DNA of 50,587 nt from an uncultured Flavihumibacter sp. (GCA_902168225.1 CABHOW010000069.1:1-50587), one strand, 5' to 3'. Counted from the stretch's first letter, positions 1 to 10,052 are shown. The notes: generated from the letters alone by a model not told the origin. Numbers and translations: made by a program.

Positions 1-313
1 ATTTAATATTGTCTAAATTAATCATTGTTTTAGTCATAAAATAGTCATTATCAGTAAACGTTTTTGAAAATAATGCATCTTTTTTAATATTATATATTTT
101 TACAATTTTTAAAAATTGTAAATCGGCAGCAAAAAGTGGACTAAAAAAGGATATACATTATTAGTTAGGCAGGAATGCGGCAGAGAGGGATCAAAATGGA
201 GGAAGATTTTGCACAAATGCACAACCTTAAAAAAAGCTTAAAATAGTTTTGTTAACAATGCGGAAACAATCGCTTAACATGGGATGCTGAACGTTGCATA
301 AAATTAACGTTTT
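1..313. other. AT-rich upstream region of the susC-like gene
   Basis: No open frame with protein-like composition is visible here. The stretch is very AT-rich, especially in its first 130 bases. It must hold the promoter of the SusC/SusD pair; the only recognisable element is a -7-like box at 244-251. I see no riboswitch, tRNA or repeat. Confidence 0.6.
244..251 (+). promoter_or_regulatory. Candidate -7 box upstream of susC
   Basis: TAGTTTTG matches the Bacteroidota -7 consensus TAnnTTTG. No convincing TTTG lies 19-21 bases upstream, so only half of the promoter is seen. A start about 7 bases downstream would give a leader of roughly 55 bases. Confidence 0.35.
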
Positions 314-3300
314 ATGCAACCAAGAAAACTAATCTTATGCTTATGCATATTATTAAGCAGTTTATTTGTAGCTGCACAGCAACGAACAGTTACAGGTAAA
401 GTAAGCAACAAACAAGGTCTTGGAATTACAGGCGCTACTATCACAGGTGTAAGTTCCAAAAAAGGGACTGTTACCGATAATGGTGGTTTCTTCTCTTTTA
501 CCTTACCCACATCTGAAAAACAACTGAACGTTATTTCACTTGGATTTATTTCTAAAACAATTACTATAGGTAATGATGTTTTAGAAATTGTTTTGGATGA
601 TGACCCCAAGCAATTAAGCGAGGTGGTTGTTACCGCGTACGGTATTAAAAAAGAAACCAAAAAAATCGGTTATGCCGTTCAGGAAGTAAAAGGTTCAGAT
701 GTAAATAAAGTGAGAGATGCTAACCCTGTAAACGCATTAGTTGGTAAAGTAGCAGGTCTTAGTGTAGGAGCAAGTTCAGAAATGCTCGGCCGCCCGGAGA
801 TTGTATTGAGAGGTAGTAAAGATTTATTATTTGTAATCGACGGTGTACCTGTTAACTCAGATACATGGAATGTGAGCCCTGATGATATTGAAACATACTC
901 TGTTTTGAAAGGTGCTAACGCTGCTGCACTTTATGGATCGAGAGGTATCAATGGTGCTATCATCATTACTACTAAAAGAGGAACAAAAGAAAAGAAAGGA
1001 TGGCAAGTTGAAGTGAATACAAGTACCGTTTTTGAAAAAGGGTTACTTACAGAGCCAGCCAGCCAAACCGAGTATGGAAGAGGAACTGCTTTCAAGTATT
1101 CATATGGAGATGTATTATATGATAATAAACAAAGGCTACCGGAATGGGGGCCACGTTTCGAAGGACAATTAGTAAAACAATACGATAGCCCTTGGGATCC
1201 TGTAGCAGGTGTTAGAACAGCTACTCCTTGGACAGCCAGAGGCGCTGATAATTTTCATAAATTCTTACAAACAGGTATTATTAATACCAACAATATCTCT
1301 TTATCGTCTGCAACTGAGAAGTCTGATATGCGTATTTCTGTTTCAAATATGAATCAGAAAGGGGTATCCCCTAATACAAAACTGAATATCTATAATTTGT
1401 TTTTAAATGCAGGTTATAATATCACCAGTAAATTAAGAGCAGAAGCCAGTATCAATTTAAACAGACAAAATACCCCGAATATACCTGATGTTAACTACGG
1501 ACCTAACTCTTATATGTATATGTTCAAAGTATACGGTTCAGTAGACTATGATATCAACGATTTAAAAAATATCTATAAAGGGCCGCAGGGTGTACAAGAT
1601 CTGATACCTTATGCGCAGGAATATGGTAGAGAGAACAGTGCATGGTTTATTGCCCAAAAATGGTTAAGGTCGCACGACAAGACAGATATCAATGGTTATG
1701 TAAAATTGAATTATAAGATAAATACGAACTTAAGTGTAAGTCTACGTTCACAAATCACTACCTGGAGCCAATTGAGAACTGAACAGGTTCCGGCAGGTAC
1801 TAACTTAAATACATATGTACCGTGGTATTATTTTGGTTGGTACGGTGATTATAGGGAAGATCAAAGAAATTTAGTTGAAAACAATAATGACTTGATTTTC
1901 AATTTCGATAAAAAATTTAAAGATTTCACTATTACTGCTTTAGCAGGTGGTGCCTCACGTTCTTTTAACTATAATTCATTTTTTGGTACAACTAAGGCAC
2001 TTGCCATTCCTAATTTATATTCTTTATCAAACTCACAAACCCCTGCACTATCTTATACATGGGGCTCTAAAATGCAGGTTTATAGTGGGTTTTATTCAAT
2101 TGACTTTGCTTACAAAAAATACTTTACATTTTCCCATACAGGTCGCGTAGATAACTTATCTACCCTGCCATCGCAAAATGCAACGTATTATTATCCATCA
2201 GTTTCATTAAGTACAGTAGTGAGCGACTATGTTAAACTACCTGAATTTATTTCTTTCTTTAAAGTTAGAGGCTCTTATGCCGATGTAAAAAGCGCTTTAA
2301 CATCACCAACTGTTTATTCTGCATTTACGCAAGTAACAGGGCAAAGCACCAATGGAGGATTATTAGGTTATGGTACTGATTTAGTGAGCTCATATGATGG
2401 TCCAACCTATACGAACCAAAACTCTTATAGTTTTAATAGTTATTATAATAACTCTCCTTCAGTTAATTTTTCGAATGTAATTGCTAACCCTAATATTAAA
2501 CCCGCTAATAGGGTTTCTTCGGAAGCAGGTTTTGATTTACGTTTCTTAAAAAATAGATTAGGAATTGATTTCACCTATTTTGTAAGTGATAACGGTCCGT
2601 TGATTTATCAACTTCCTGTTGCTTCTTCTACAGGGTATGGTTCTCAAAATGTAAACGGTATTACTACGCGCAAGAAAGGTATTGAATTAAGCATTACAGC
2701 ATCTCCGTTGAAGAGTGCAACAGGTTTAAATTGGGATATCGCGTTTAACTATTCTCGCTATAAGGAAACTTTAAAAGAAATTTATGGTAATGAGAGCTCG
2801 CTCGTTATTAATAACCACGCATATAAAGTTGGCGATAGAATGGATGCTATATATGGAAGGGGTTTTGTGTATGATGGACAAGGCAATAGAGTTTTCTCAG
2901 GAGGCTTAGCATTAGCGCCACCTTCCGATATTAATAACTTAACCTTACTTGGTTACGCTAATCCTGATTACAATTTTGGTATCAACAACAAATTTTCTTA
3001 CAAGAATTTCACTTTTAGTTTCCAGTTCGATGGAAGAATTGGTGGTGTAATTTGGAATGAAGTGTATAAAGATGGAATGAATGGAGGAACAGCTATTGAG
3101 AGTGCCAGTGGTGATTTTGGTGCAGCCAGATTTGCTGAATGGCAAACTACAAACGGAGGTACAGTGGCACCAACCGGAAAATATATTGCAAATGGTGTCA
3201 AAATCGTTTCGGGTACACCCATATTTAGCGGCGGACAAATTACCAACTTATCTGCCTTAACATTTGCACCTAACGATGTTCCTACTACGGTACAAACATT

Positions 3301-3613
3301 TGTAACAGGAAGCTTAACAGGTGTAACCCAGTATTGGATGACTGACCGCTCTTTTGTGAAGTTGCGTGAAATTAGTTTAGGTTATACTTTACCGGCCAGC
3401 ATACTTGCAAAAAATAAAGTGATCAAATCTGTTACTGTTGCTTTAATAGCTAGAAACGTATTGTATTGGGCTGCACGTAAAGACTTTGATTTAGATCAGT
3501 TCCCTTCCGGTTATAACGATTACGACAGAAGCTTGAGTGGTACCAGTGCTAACGGATTATTACAAAGCCCTACCGGAAGAAGATTTGGATTTAATATTAA
3601 TGTAGTATTCTAA
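314..3613 (+). CDS. SusC/RagA-family TonB-linked outer membrane transporter
   Basis: This is the outer-membrane barrel of a SusCD nutrient importer, driven by TonB; the substrate is not evident. Residues 1-21 are a signal peptide ending in VAAQ. Residues about 25-100 form a carboxypeptidase-regulatory-like beta-sandwich. The plug follows from about 105 with the LSEVVVTAYG segment, then the family signature LFVIDGVPV and the block LKGANAAALYGSRG near 200-212. The rest is beta-barrel ending in an aromatic-rich strand (GFNINVVF). At 1099 residues it is full length. The SusD partner follows after 17 bases and a terminator closes the pair. No glycoside hydrolase, peptidase, sigma or anti-sigma gene is adjacent, so the ligand cannot be inferred from context. 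Confidence 0.95.
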   Translation: MQPRKLILCLCILLSSLFVAAQQRTVTGKVSNKQGLGITGATITGVSSKKGTVTDNGGFFSFTLPTSEKQLNVISLGFISKTITIGNDVLEIVLDDDPKQLSEVVVTAYGIKKETKKIGYAVQEVKGSDVNKVRDANPVNALVGKVAGLSVGASSEMLGRPEIVLRGSKDLLFVIDGVPVNSDTWNVSPDDIETYSVLKGANAAALYGSRGINGAIIITTKRGTKEKKGWQVEVNTSTVFEKGLLTEPASQTEYGRGTAFKYSYGDVLYDNKQRLPEWGPRFEGQLVKQYDSPWDPVAGVRTATPWTARGADNFHKFLQTGIINTNNISLSSATEKSDMRISVSNMNQKGVSPNTKLNIYNLFLNAGYNITSKLRAEASINLNRQNTPNIPDVNYGPNSYMYMFKVYGSVDYDINDLKNIYKGPQGVQDLIPYAQEYGRENSAWFIAQKWLRSHDKTDINGYVKLNYKINTNLSVSLRSQITTWSQLRTEQVPAGTNLNTYVPWYYFGWYGDYREDQRNLVENNNDLIFNFDKKFKDFTITALAGGASRSFNYNSFFGTTKALAIPNLYSLSNSQTPALSYTWGSKMQVYSGFYSIDFAYKKYFTFSHTGRVDNLSTLPSQNATYYYPSVSLSTVVSDYVKLPEFISFFKVRGSYADVKSALTSPTVYSAFTQVTGQSTNGGLLGYGTDLVSSYDGPTYTNQNSYSFNSYYNNSPSVNFSNVIANPNIKPANRVSSEAGFDLRFLKNRLGIDFTYFVSDNGPLIYQLPVASSTGYGSQNVNGITTRKKGIELSITASPLKSATGLNWDIAFNYSRYKETLKEIYGNESSLVINNHAYKVGDRMDAIYGRGFVYDGQGNRVFSGGLALAPPSDINNLTLLGYANPDYNFGINNKFSYKNFTFSFQFDGRIGGVIWNEVYKDGMNGGTAIESASGDFGAARFAEWQTTNGGTVAPTGKYIANGVKIVSGTPIFSGGQITNLSALTFAPNDVPTTVQTFVTGSLTGVTQYWMTDRSFVKLREISLGYTLPASILAKNKVIKSVTVALIARNVLYWAARKDFDLDQFPSGYNDYDRSLSGTSANGLLQSPTGRRFGFNINVVF

Positions 3614-3630
3614 ATTTTAATAATTGTATT

Positions 3631-5223
3631 ATGAAAAATAATTTTAAATTACTGATAGCTACAACATTAATTGTTTGTACGGCTATTTTGAGCGGTTGCC
3701 AAAAAGGTGATTTACTATCGAACCCCAATGTGGTATCGGAGTCAGCTACTGTGCCTGCTTCACTTATCTTGAACCAAATTACATCCAACCTTCTACAAGA
3801 AGAAGAACCCATCGTTTCAAGTGTATATCGATACAATCAACATATTGTTTCGAATTACTCTTATTATTTTGGTAGCAATGCGTATAACTGGTCTAATACT
3901 TCCGATCCTTATTCAAGAATAAAGTTTTGTGTAAAATTAGAAGAACAAGCCCAAAAGCAGTTTGGTAATACAACTAACGTATATTTCGCGCTTAGTAAGT
4001 TCTTTAAGGCATACTCATTTATCTGGTTAACACAAAGAGTTGGTGATATACCCATGACACAAGCGGGTGACCCTAATAACTTAACTCCGGCTTATGATGC
4101 GCAAAAAACAGTTTATAAAAATTGTCTTGCTCTTTTAGATACTGCCAGTGCCCTTATGAGTAATCTATATTCTCCCGCTACAGCAGGTAATAAAGTGGAT
4201 GCAACAGGAGATATTTATGGCTTATCATTTTTACAGTGGCATAAAGTAATTAATAGCTTTAAATTAAGGGTTTTAATTAGTTTAAGTAAAAGAGCAGTAG
4301 ACAATGCCGACTTAAATATCCCTGCTCAATTTGCTGCTATCGTTACAAATCCTGCGAAGTATCCTATCATGACTTCAAACGGAGATAACTTGGCTTATAA
4401 ATACACCGCAATTACTTTATACCCACCTAATAGAACAGGTAACGCACCTTATAATAACTGTGCAAATATTAATCAAACGTTCATGAACCTATTAACACAG
4501 AATAGGGATCCAAGAACTTTTGTTTTAACAACCCCTGCTCTCTATTATATTAAAAGGGGTAAACAACTCTCTGATTTTACTGCATATGTAGGTCAAGACA
4601 ATAATAAAACACAAGCGCAGATGACAAACTTTAATGCAGATAGTTTATACTCATGTATGAGCTATAATAGATATATGTCGTCTCCATCAGGTGCAAATTG
4701 TGAACCTTATATTTTATTAGGTTATCCTGAATTATGTTTTAATATCGCTGAAGCTGCTAATAGAGGATGGCTTCCCGGGGTAAGTGGTGCTGCATGGTAT
4801 GCTGCCGGAATTAATGCTTCTTTATCATTATATGGTATTACCGATGGTAAATCAGTAACTATAGGAAACTATGATGGCACCAATACAAATTTAGGATCTG
4901 TTACTTTAGATGTAGCTACGTTCTTAACCAATGTTGCTTATGCGGGCGATAATGCTGCGGGCTTAACACAAATCTTAAATCAAAAATTTCTTGCCTTTTG
5001 GATGAACTCAGGGTATGAATCTTTTTATCAGTGGAGAAGAACGGGTGTACCTGCTTTCGGACAAGGAGGTGTGGGTGTGGGAACACCTGGTAATACGATC
5101 CCTTTACGTTGGCAATATCCTTTATCAGAAATTAACTATAATAGTAGTAATTATCAAACTGCTATACAATCTCAATATGGCGGAGTGGATGATCTCAACG
5201 CAAAAATGTGGCTTATTAAATAA
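3631..5223 (+). CDS. SusD/RagB-family outer membrane lipoprotein
   Basis: This is the surface lipoprotein that caps the SusC barrel and captures the ligand. Residues 1-23 are a lipoprotein signal with lipobox LSGC, so Cys23 should be lipidated. The 530-residue helical body carries the end signature of the SusD-like_2 type: FYQWRRTGVP, then IPLRWQYPLSEINYN close to the C terminus. It is co-transcribed with the SusC gene 17 bases upstream and ends at a strong terminator. A polysaccharide-, peptide- or metal-linked ligand cannot be told apart from sequence alone. Confidence 0.92.
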   Translation: MKNNFKLLIATTLIVCTAILSGCQKGDLLSNPNVVSESATVPASLILNQITSNLLQEEEPIVSSVYRYNQHIVSNYSYYFGSNAYNWSNTSDPYSRIKFCVKLEEQAQKQFGNTTNVYFALSKFFKAYSFIWLTQRVGDIPMTQAGDPNNLTPAYDAQKTVYKNCLALLDTASALMSNLYSPATAGNKVDATGDIYGLSFLQWHKVINSFKLRVLISLSKRAVDNADLNIPAQFAAIVTNPAKYPIMTSNGDNLAYKYTAITLYPPNRTGNAPYNNCANINQTFMNLLTQNRDPRTFVLTTPALYYIKRGKQLSDFTAYVGQDNNKTQAQMTNFNADSLYSCMSYNRYMSSPSGANCEPYILLGYPELCFNIAEAANRGWLPGVSGAAWYAAGINASLSLYGITDGKSVTIGNYDGTNTNLGSVTLDVATFLTNVAYAGDNAAGLTQILNQKFLAFWMNSGYESFYQWRRTGVPAFGQGGVGVGTPGNTIPLRWQYPLSEINYNSSNYQTAIQSQYGGVDDLNAKMWLIK

Positions 5224-5237
5224 ATGATGATCTTTTT

Positions 5238-5270
5238 AAAAAAAACAGGGCTAAAAAGCCCTGTTTTTTT
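5238..5270 (+). terminator. Rho-independent terminator of the susCD pair
   Basis: A perfect 8-bp stem (ACAGGGCT/AGCCCTGT, 5245-5252 with 5257-5264) with an AAAA loop is followed by a run of T to 5270. Confidence 0.9.
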
Positions 5271-5374
5271 ATGAACATAAGGAGCCTATTGATAAGTATT
5301 CCTGCTTTTTAAGTATAAGAAAATAGTAAACAAGGGAAAATAATTATACCTGTTTATGCGTTTTATGCCTACGC

Positions 5375-6268
5375 ATGAATGATAAAATTACCATTGTTGT
5401 TGCCAGCGATAACCACTACGCTATTCTTATAGCTGCTTTACTAAAATCAATAGAGATAAATCATAAAACGCCTGAGCATATTGATTTCTATATCATTGAT
5501 GATGGTATTTCGCATGAGAGTATTCGAAAAATCAATTCCATACCCGATCCTTCAAAGATTACGCTCAATTGGCGAAAAAGAGAGGATATTGTTCCTAAAG
5601 AAATAGTGATTCCAGCGGATACCTCAGCTTTTCCTATTACTGCTTACATGCGCCTATTTGCCCCTTATGTGGTAGATGAAACACTTGATAAGTATATTTA
5701 CTTGGATGTTGATACCATTGTACAAGATGATATTTCATTATTATGGAATACCGATTTAGGAGATTATACCATTGCCGCAGCACAAGATGTTGGCAAAACA
5801 TTTGATTGTGCCTGGGGTGGTGTACCTAATTATGCGGAACTTGGTTATTCGGCAGATACACATTATTTTAATTCCGGCGTGCAGGTGGTTAACCCAAAAA
5901 AATGGAGAGAACTCAATATTACCAAAAAAGCGATTGATGTATTGGTAAAACATCAGCAGCATGTAAAACTAGCCGATCAATACGCGTTTAATGTAATATT
6001 TGCTAATAAGTGGTTGCGACTCGACCCTTTATGGAATTGGTTTGCATTTCAAGAAGACGTAAAACCCAAGCTTATTCACTTTCTAGATATTAAACCTATT
6101 TTCAAATCCTATCATTCACAACCTGTTTATAAAGATATTTTCTTCCAATACCTTGATATGACCCCATGGCGAGGATTCAAACCCAGAGGCAATCACAGGC
6201 GATTGCTACAAAAAGTAATCAATAAGGTTAAAAAGAGAATAGCAAGAGTTACCCAACTAGCAGCTTAG
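5375..6268 (+). CDS. Family 8 glycosyltransferase
   Basis: A GT8-type retaining glycosyltransferase (LgtC/glycogenin fold) that probably adds a hexose to a cell-surface glycan. The N-terminal strand ITIVVASDNHYA (5-16) begins the nucleotide-sugar fold. The metal-binding DxD motif is DVD at 111-113 (YLDVDTIV). The family block HYFNSGVQVVNPKKW lies at about 163-177, and ADQYAFN plus IHFLDIKP correspond to the C-terminal catalytic blocks. The last 25 residues are strongly basic, which may help membrane association. The gene stands alone. Its TAG stop overlaps the stop of the convergent S10 peptidase gene by 4 bases, and no terminator separates them. Confidence 0.9.
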   Translation: MNDKITIVVASDNHYAILIAALLKSIEINHKTPEHIDFYIIDDGISHESIRKINSIPDPSKITLNWRKREDIVPKEIVIPADTSAFPITAYMRLFAPYVVDETLDKYIYLDVDTIVQDDISLLWNTDLGDYTIAAAQDVGKTFDCAWGGVPNYAELGYSADTHYFNSGVQVVNPKKWRELNITKKAIDVLVKHQQHVKLADQYAFNVIFANKWLRLDPLWNWFAFQEDVKPKLIHFLDIKPIFKSYHSQPVYKDIFFQYLDMTPWRGFKPRGNHRRLLQKVINKVKKRIARVTQLAA

Positions 6269-7830
6269 TATTTTGCCGGCTGCCCTTTCGTCATCGTTTT
6301 CTTGATAAACTTGCGTAGGTTTTCGTTACTGGTTTCTAAATCCTCTTTACGCAGGTACATCATATGTCCGCTTTCATAACCCTCCCAATGCATCCGATCT
6401 TTCAATCTGCCATTCGGATCCATTTGCCACAAATTATATTGGGCATTAAAATAATCGCAGGCGCCATCAAAATAACCCGACTGAACTAATACGTGTAAGA
6501 AAGGATTTTCGGCCATAGCAGTTCGTAAATTATCGCCTGTATGATCTCCGTTTCTATCCCATGGGTTAACCGGGCCGAATATATAGTAACGCAAATCAGT
6601 TTTATATTTTAGCTCCTCCCTTAAGTACATATTAATGGCAGGAGTGAAAGCATGCTCCCAAGAAACTAATTCGGAATTATAATCAGGGCCATCACCGGCA
6701 TTTTCTTTATCAATTCCTTTATAGCGAGAATCTAATCTACCAACTGTAAACCCTTCTTCCCGTAATAATTCTTTCCAAAATAAATTGGTAGAAACATCCA
6801 TATTGTTCTGATCAATTACTTTTTCGGAAATCCCGGAATAGCGTGCCATTTTGGCTATTACTTGTTTTTTCTTTGCAGGATCGATATTCCAACCCCTATT
6901 AATCGCAGGTAATAATTCATTGATCGTAAATTCTTCTACTTCCGGTAAAAAAGCAGCTAATTTTTTCTGCTGTAAATCGGCAGGGAGTTTTTTATGATAC
7001 CAGGCAGTTGCGGCAAAATATGGCCAGCGTAAGGCAGCAGCTTCACGTGGGCTTCTTTCAATACCCAAGGTAGTAGGAGACACTAAGATAACACCATTGA
7101 AAAACATCCAATGCGCGTTTTGCAATTCCAATGCGAGGCCTGAAACCCTTGTGGTACCATAGCTTTCACCAATCAGGTATTTAGGAGATGCCCAACGATT
7201 ATTCCTACTTACAAAAGTATTGATCCATTCTGCGAGATATTGAATATCCGCACGAACACCAAAAAAGCGCGAGCCTGGAATCGTGTTATTAATGGGGCGA
7301 GAAAAACCGGTGTTTACAGGGTCTACATAAACAATATCGGCTACATCAAGTATGGATTGAGGATTGTCTTTAAACCCATATGGTTGAATAGGGTATCCCT
7401 CATCATCGATATTTAATAAGCGCGGACCGGTGTATCCGATATGCATCCATACAGAAGCAGTTCCGGGCCCACCATTAAAAGATATTACTAAAGGCCGTGT
7501 TGCTTTTTCTTTTACATCTGTTCTCTCATAATACACATAAAATAAACCGGCTTCTACTTTACCATCTTTATCCCAAACAGGCATCGTTCCTGTAGTGGCT
7601 TTATAGGGTACTTTATTACCCTTAATCGTTACTTCGCGCTCTATGGTAGAACTCGCATCAGGATTGAAGGGAATATTGTAGCCGGCAGCTTTAGGATCTT
7701 GCGCAGCAGGCGTAGCGGTAGCAGCGGCTGTTGTAGTGGAGCTTGCAGCAGGAGGAGCGCCTTGCGGACGTTGAGCAAAAATAGCTGCGGCAGTAGCAAT
7801 TGATAGAAGGGTGAAAGCAGGTTTTTTCAT
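6265..7830 (-). CDS. S10-family serine carboxypeptidase, exported
   Basis: A secreted serine carboxypeptidase of the alpha/beta-hydrolase S10 family. The start at 7830 is chosen because MKKPAFTLLSIATAAAIFAQ is a clean signal peptide; a start 12 codons upstream would put a polar stretch in front of it. An Ala/Thr/Pro-rich linker (about 20-45) precedes the catalytic domain. Visible motifs are the oxyanion segment NGGPGTASVW, the nucleophile motif GESYG, the aspartate region SGYFDGACD and the histidine region YESGHMMYL, so the triad looks intact. The length of 521 residues fits the family. Probable location is the periplasm or outer surface. Confidence 0.9.
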   Translation of the reverse strand: MKKPAFTLLSIATAAAIFAQRPQGAPPAASSTTTAAATATPAAQDPKAAGYNIPFNPDASSTIEREVTIKGNKVPYKATTGTMPVWDKDGKVEAGLFYVYYERTDVKEKATRPLVISFNGGPGTASVWMHIGYTGPRLLNIDDEGYPIQPYGFKDNPQSILDVADIVYVDPVNTGFSRPINNTIPGSRFFGVRADIQYLAEWINTFVSRNNRWASPKYLIGESYGTTRVSGLALELQNAHWMFFNGVILVSPTTLGIERSPREAAALRWPYFAATAWYHKKLPADLQQKKLAAFLPEVEEFTINELLPAINRGWNIDPAKKKQVIAKMARYSGISEKVIDQNNMDVSTNLFWKELLREEGFTVGRLDSRYKGIDKENAGDGPDYNSELVSWEHAFTPAINMYLREELKYKTDLRYYIFGPVNPWDRNGDHTGDNLRTAMAENPFLHVLVQSGYFDGACDYFNAQYNLWQMDPNGRLKDRMHWEGYESGHMMYLRKEDLETSNENLRKFIKKTMTKGQPAKY

Positions 7831-7877
7831 ATAGCAGTTATTTGAATAAACCTCAATATAAAGCAATGATTTGTTTT

Positions 7878-7910
7878 TTTGACGATAAAAATGACGAACG
7901 CGTATTTTCG
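7878..7910 (+). promoter_or_regulatory. Candidate promoter of the HAD phosphatase gene
   Basis: TTTG at 7878-7881 and TATTTTCG at 7903-7910 (one mismatch to TAnnTTTG) are 21 bases apart. The predicted start near 7917 lies just before the ATG at 7922. It also argues against an in-frame GTG at 7910, which would fall inside the -7 box. Confidence 0.45.
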
Positions 7911-7921
7911 TGTTCTATAAT

Positions 7922-8536
7922 ATGGAAAATATAAAAAATATAATCTTCGATTTAGGAGGGGTTTTTTTGAATATCGACTTTCAAAAAACAAATAAAGCAT
8001 TTGAAAAATTAGGGGTAGAAGGATTTGCTGATTATTTTAATCAACATCATGCCGATGCACTTTTCGAACACTTAGAAACAGGTAAGATAGCCGAAGACGA
8101 TTTCTATGAAGCTTTTAGAAAAGAAACACAAACACAGTTAACAAACGCGCAAATTCGGGATGCCTGGAATGCATTACTACTCGATTTCCCACCGGAGAGA
8201 GTAGCGTGGCTCGATAAAATAAAGAATCGATATCGGATTTTTTTATTCTCCAATACGAATCAGATTCATTATGATTTTTTTATGGCTTATTTTACCAGCA
8301 ACTTTGGTGGAAAGGATTTCAACAGCTATTTTATAAAAGCGTATTACTCTCAAATATTAGGATTAAGAAAACCTCATGTGGAATCTTATCAGGCCATTAT
8401 AACCGAACAACAATTAAACCCGGCAGAAACATTGTTCATTGATGATACCGAGAAAAATATTGTAGGAGCCAAAGCGGCAGGATTGCAAACCATTCATTTA
8501 GTAGCACCGAGAACGGTGTTAGATTTACCATTATAA
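7922..8536 (+). CDS. HAD-superfamily phosphatase, YihX-like
   Basis: A soluble haloacid-dehalogenase hydrolase, most likely a sugar-phosphate phosphatase. Motif I is IIFDLGGV with the nucleophile Asp at about residue 10; the DLG form is usual for the YihX/epoxide-hydrolase-N-like group. Motif II is LFSNTN, motif III the lysine in GLRKPH, and motif IV LFIDDTEKN. The helical cap lies between motifs I and II. ATG at 7922 is preferred over an in-frame GTG at 7910. The stop abuts the stop of the convergent DUF3179 gene with no gap. Confidence 0.88.
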   Translation: MENIKNIIFDLGGVFLNIDFQKTNKAFEKLGVEGFADYFNQHHADALFEHLETGKIAEDDFYEAFRKETQTQLTNAQIRDAWNALLLDFPPERVAWLDKIKNRYRIFLFSNTNQIHYDFFMAYFTSNFGGKDFNSYFIKAYYSQILGLRKPHVESYQAIITEQQLNPAETLFIDDTEKNIVGAKAAGLQTIHLVAPRTVLDLPL

Positions 8537-9715
8537 CTACCGCAAAGTATTGGGATGAAAGGTTTGCCAGCTATGCCAAAACTCTTGGTAGGCGGCTATA
8601 GATGTAAGTTTATTACCAACATAACTACCTGCAATAGCTTCTCCATAAAAATTCCAAGTGCTGCCTGTGTTCTTATCTATTATGAACTTTTTATTAGGTA
8701 GTATTTCAAATTGTAACGTTGTATTACCCAATACCCTGCTATAAGCATGGAATGAACTACTATCGGGTTGAAGGGTAATTAATATGGGTATCGAACTAAT
8801 TGAATCGTTGATGATCTGTTGCTTAATCAATGCATTCCAGTCGTATGCCTTAGCCTCGTTTTGATGCACGATGCCCACTACCCAAGATTTGTCTTTCCAC
8901 GAACCCGTATCGCGCCTGGTTAAATTTCCTTTCGATAAACCCTTATCGTAATTATCCATTTTTGCATAATTCTCTTTAAAAGCCGGGTCGGCTTGCATCA
9001 CTAGCGATTCTGGATATTTTTCTAACCAACTTGCTAAACTCATTTGTTGAGAAGCCATCTCTATAAGTTGCTTCCCTTTCTGTTTACCCGTAATAGCCTT
9101 ACCGGTTGCTTGTTGCCACCAGCTTTTAGTACGTGCATCTTCAAACATAGCATTGAAATGATCCATACCTACCAGTCTAAATTTTTCGGGAACCCCATCT
9201 ACAGTACTACTAAATATGCGCCCCGTTCTACAAACGGTACAATAGGTTGCTATGATAGGCTCCCCACCAACAGTATCTACAACCTGATGATGGTAACCAA
9301 TAAATTGAATGGGATAAGCCACTGCTTTTCCGTTGATCACCACACCTATCACTAATTTAGAGAGGGGCACTTTATTGGTTGATTTATTCGCAAGTATTTT
9401 TTGCGTTGGCTGTAAAAACATAGCATCTGCTTCCATCTTAAAATGAAGCATATAAAAAACAAGGGCGTAAATAAGTATACCGATTCCCACGCTAATGCGA
9501 CCCCAACGAGAATTTATTTTGAGAAGATCAATAATTGGCCAAGCCAAAAAGATCACTGCTACTACCCTTATCCAGTTTATGTACTGAGCTATCCAATAAG
9601 CATAATCGATGCTATTGATACGTTGGCTTCCCGGGAAGGGCATAATAAAATAAACCCTTGTGATTTCAACGCCAAATAAGATGAGAATCCCTACAACAAA
9701 CAGTATTTTTTTCAT
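8537..9715 (-). CDS. DUF3179-family membrane protein
   Basis: The biochemical function of this family is unknown. Residues 1-95 contain three predicted membrane segments (about 4-24, 45-64 and 73-91). The remainder is the DUF3179 domain with its characteristic run AYPIQFIGYHHQVVD, the Cys pair CTVC (159 and 162) and MDHFNAMFEDA. The CxxC pair in an extracytoplasmic context suggests a metal- or redox-active site, which is inference. A 12-base gap separates it from the small gene 9728-9979 upstream, so the two are probably co-transcribed. Confidence 0.85.
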   Translation of the reverse strand: MKKILFVVGILILFGVEITRVYFIMPFPGSQRINSIDYAYWIAQYINWIRVVAVIFLAWPIIDLLKINSRWGRISVGIGILIYALVFYMLHFKMEADAMFLQPTQKILANKSTNKVPLSKLVIGVVINGKAVAYPIQFIGYHHQVVDTVGGEPIIATYCTVCRTGRIFSSTVDGVPEKFRLVGMDHFNAMFEDARTKSWWQQATGKAITGKQKGKQLIEMASQQMSLASWLEKYPESLVMQADPAFKENYAKMDNYDKGLSKGNLTRRDTGSWKDKSWVVGIVHQNEAKAYDWNALIKQQIINDSISSIPILITLQPDSSSFHAYSRVLGNTTLQFEILPNKKFIIDKNTGSTWNFYGEAIAGSYVGNKLTSIAAYQEFWHSWQTFHPNTLR

Positions 9716-9727
9716 AAAAGAAAAGAA

Positions 9728-9979
9728 CTATTTGAGTTCTTCAAACTCAATATAGTCATCTTTTGCCTTTGATGATGAACTTGTTCTCGCTGTTTGCGTT
9801 TGTGCAGTACTTGCCTGATAACGCTGTTGCTGTTCTTGAAATGCTTGTTGCTGCTGCTGCTGCATTTCAGCAACCTTTCTCTTAAACTGTGTGGCCGTTC
9901 TACTTACGGGAACTACCAAATCGAAAATGAAGCGGTACAAAAAGTAAATAAAAAGACACCAAAATAATATCTTAAACAT
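9728..9979 (-). CDS. Small membrane protein, DUF4834-like
   Basis: An 83-residue protein with one N-terminal membrane segment (about 3-24), a basic patch, a glutamine-rich stretch (about 40-58) likely to form a coiled coil or disordered linker, a Ser/Thr-rich part, and the acidic ending DDYIEFEELK. This single-TM layout with a DYxxFEE tail matches small Bacteroidota proteins classed as DUF4834. Function is unknown. It lies 12 bases upstream of the DUF3179 gene on the same strand. Confidence 0.65.
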   Translation of the reverse strand: MFKILFWCLFIYFLYRFIFDLVVPVSRTATQFKRKVAEMQQQQQQAFQEQQQRYQASTAQTQTARTSSSSKAKDDYIEFEELK

Positions 9980-10052
9980 AAGGGCATAAAATTACCATAA
10001 TTGGTTGGGAACCATCTGTTAAAACCTATAGAATAGGGAGCAACGGCAAAAA

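Noticed and set aside
1947..2150. Short plus-strand open frame inside the susC-like gene
   Set aside because: Out-of-frame shadow of a certain gene, with no protein-like features.
314..5223. Full polysaccharide utilisation locus
   Set aside because: Only SusC and SusD are present; no carbohydrate-active enzyme, sensor or sigma factor is adjacent and a terminator closes the pair.
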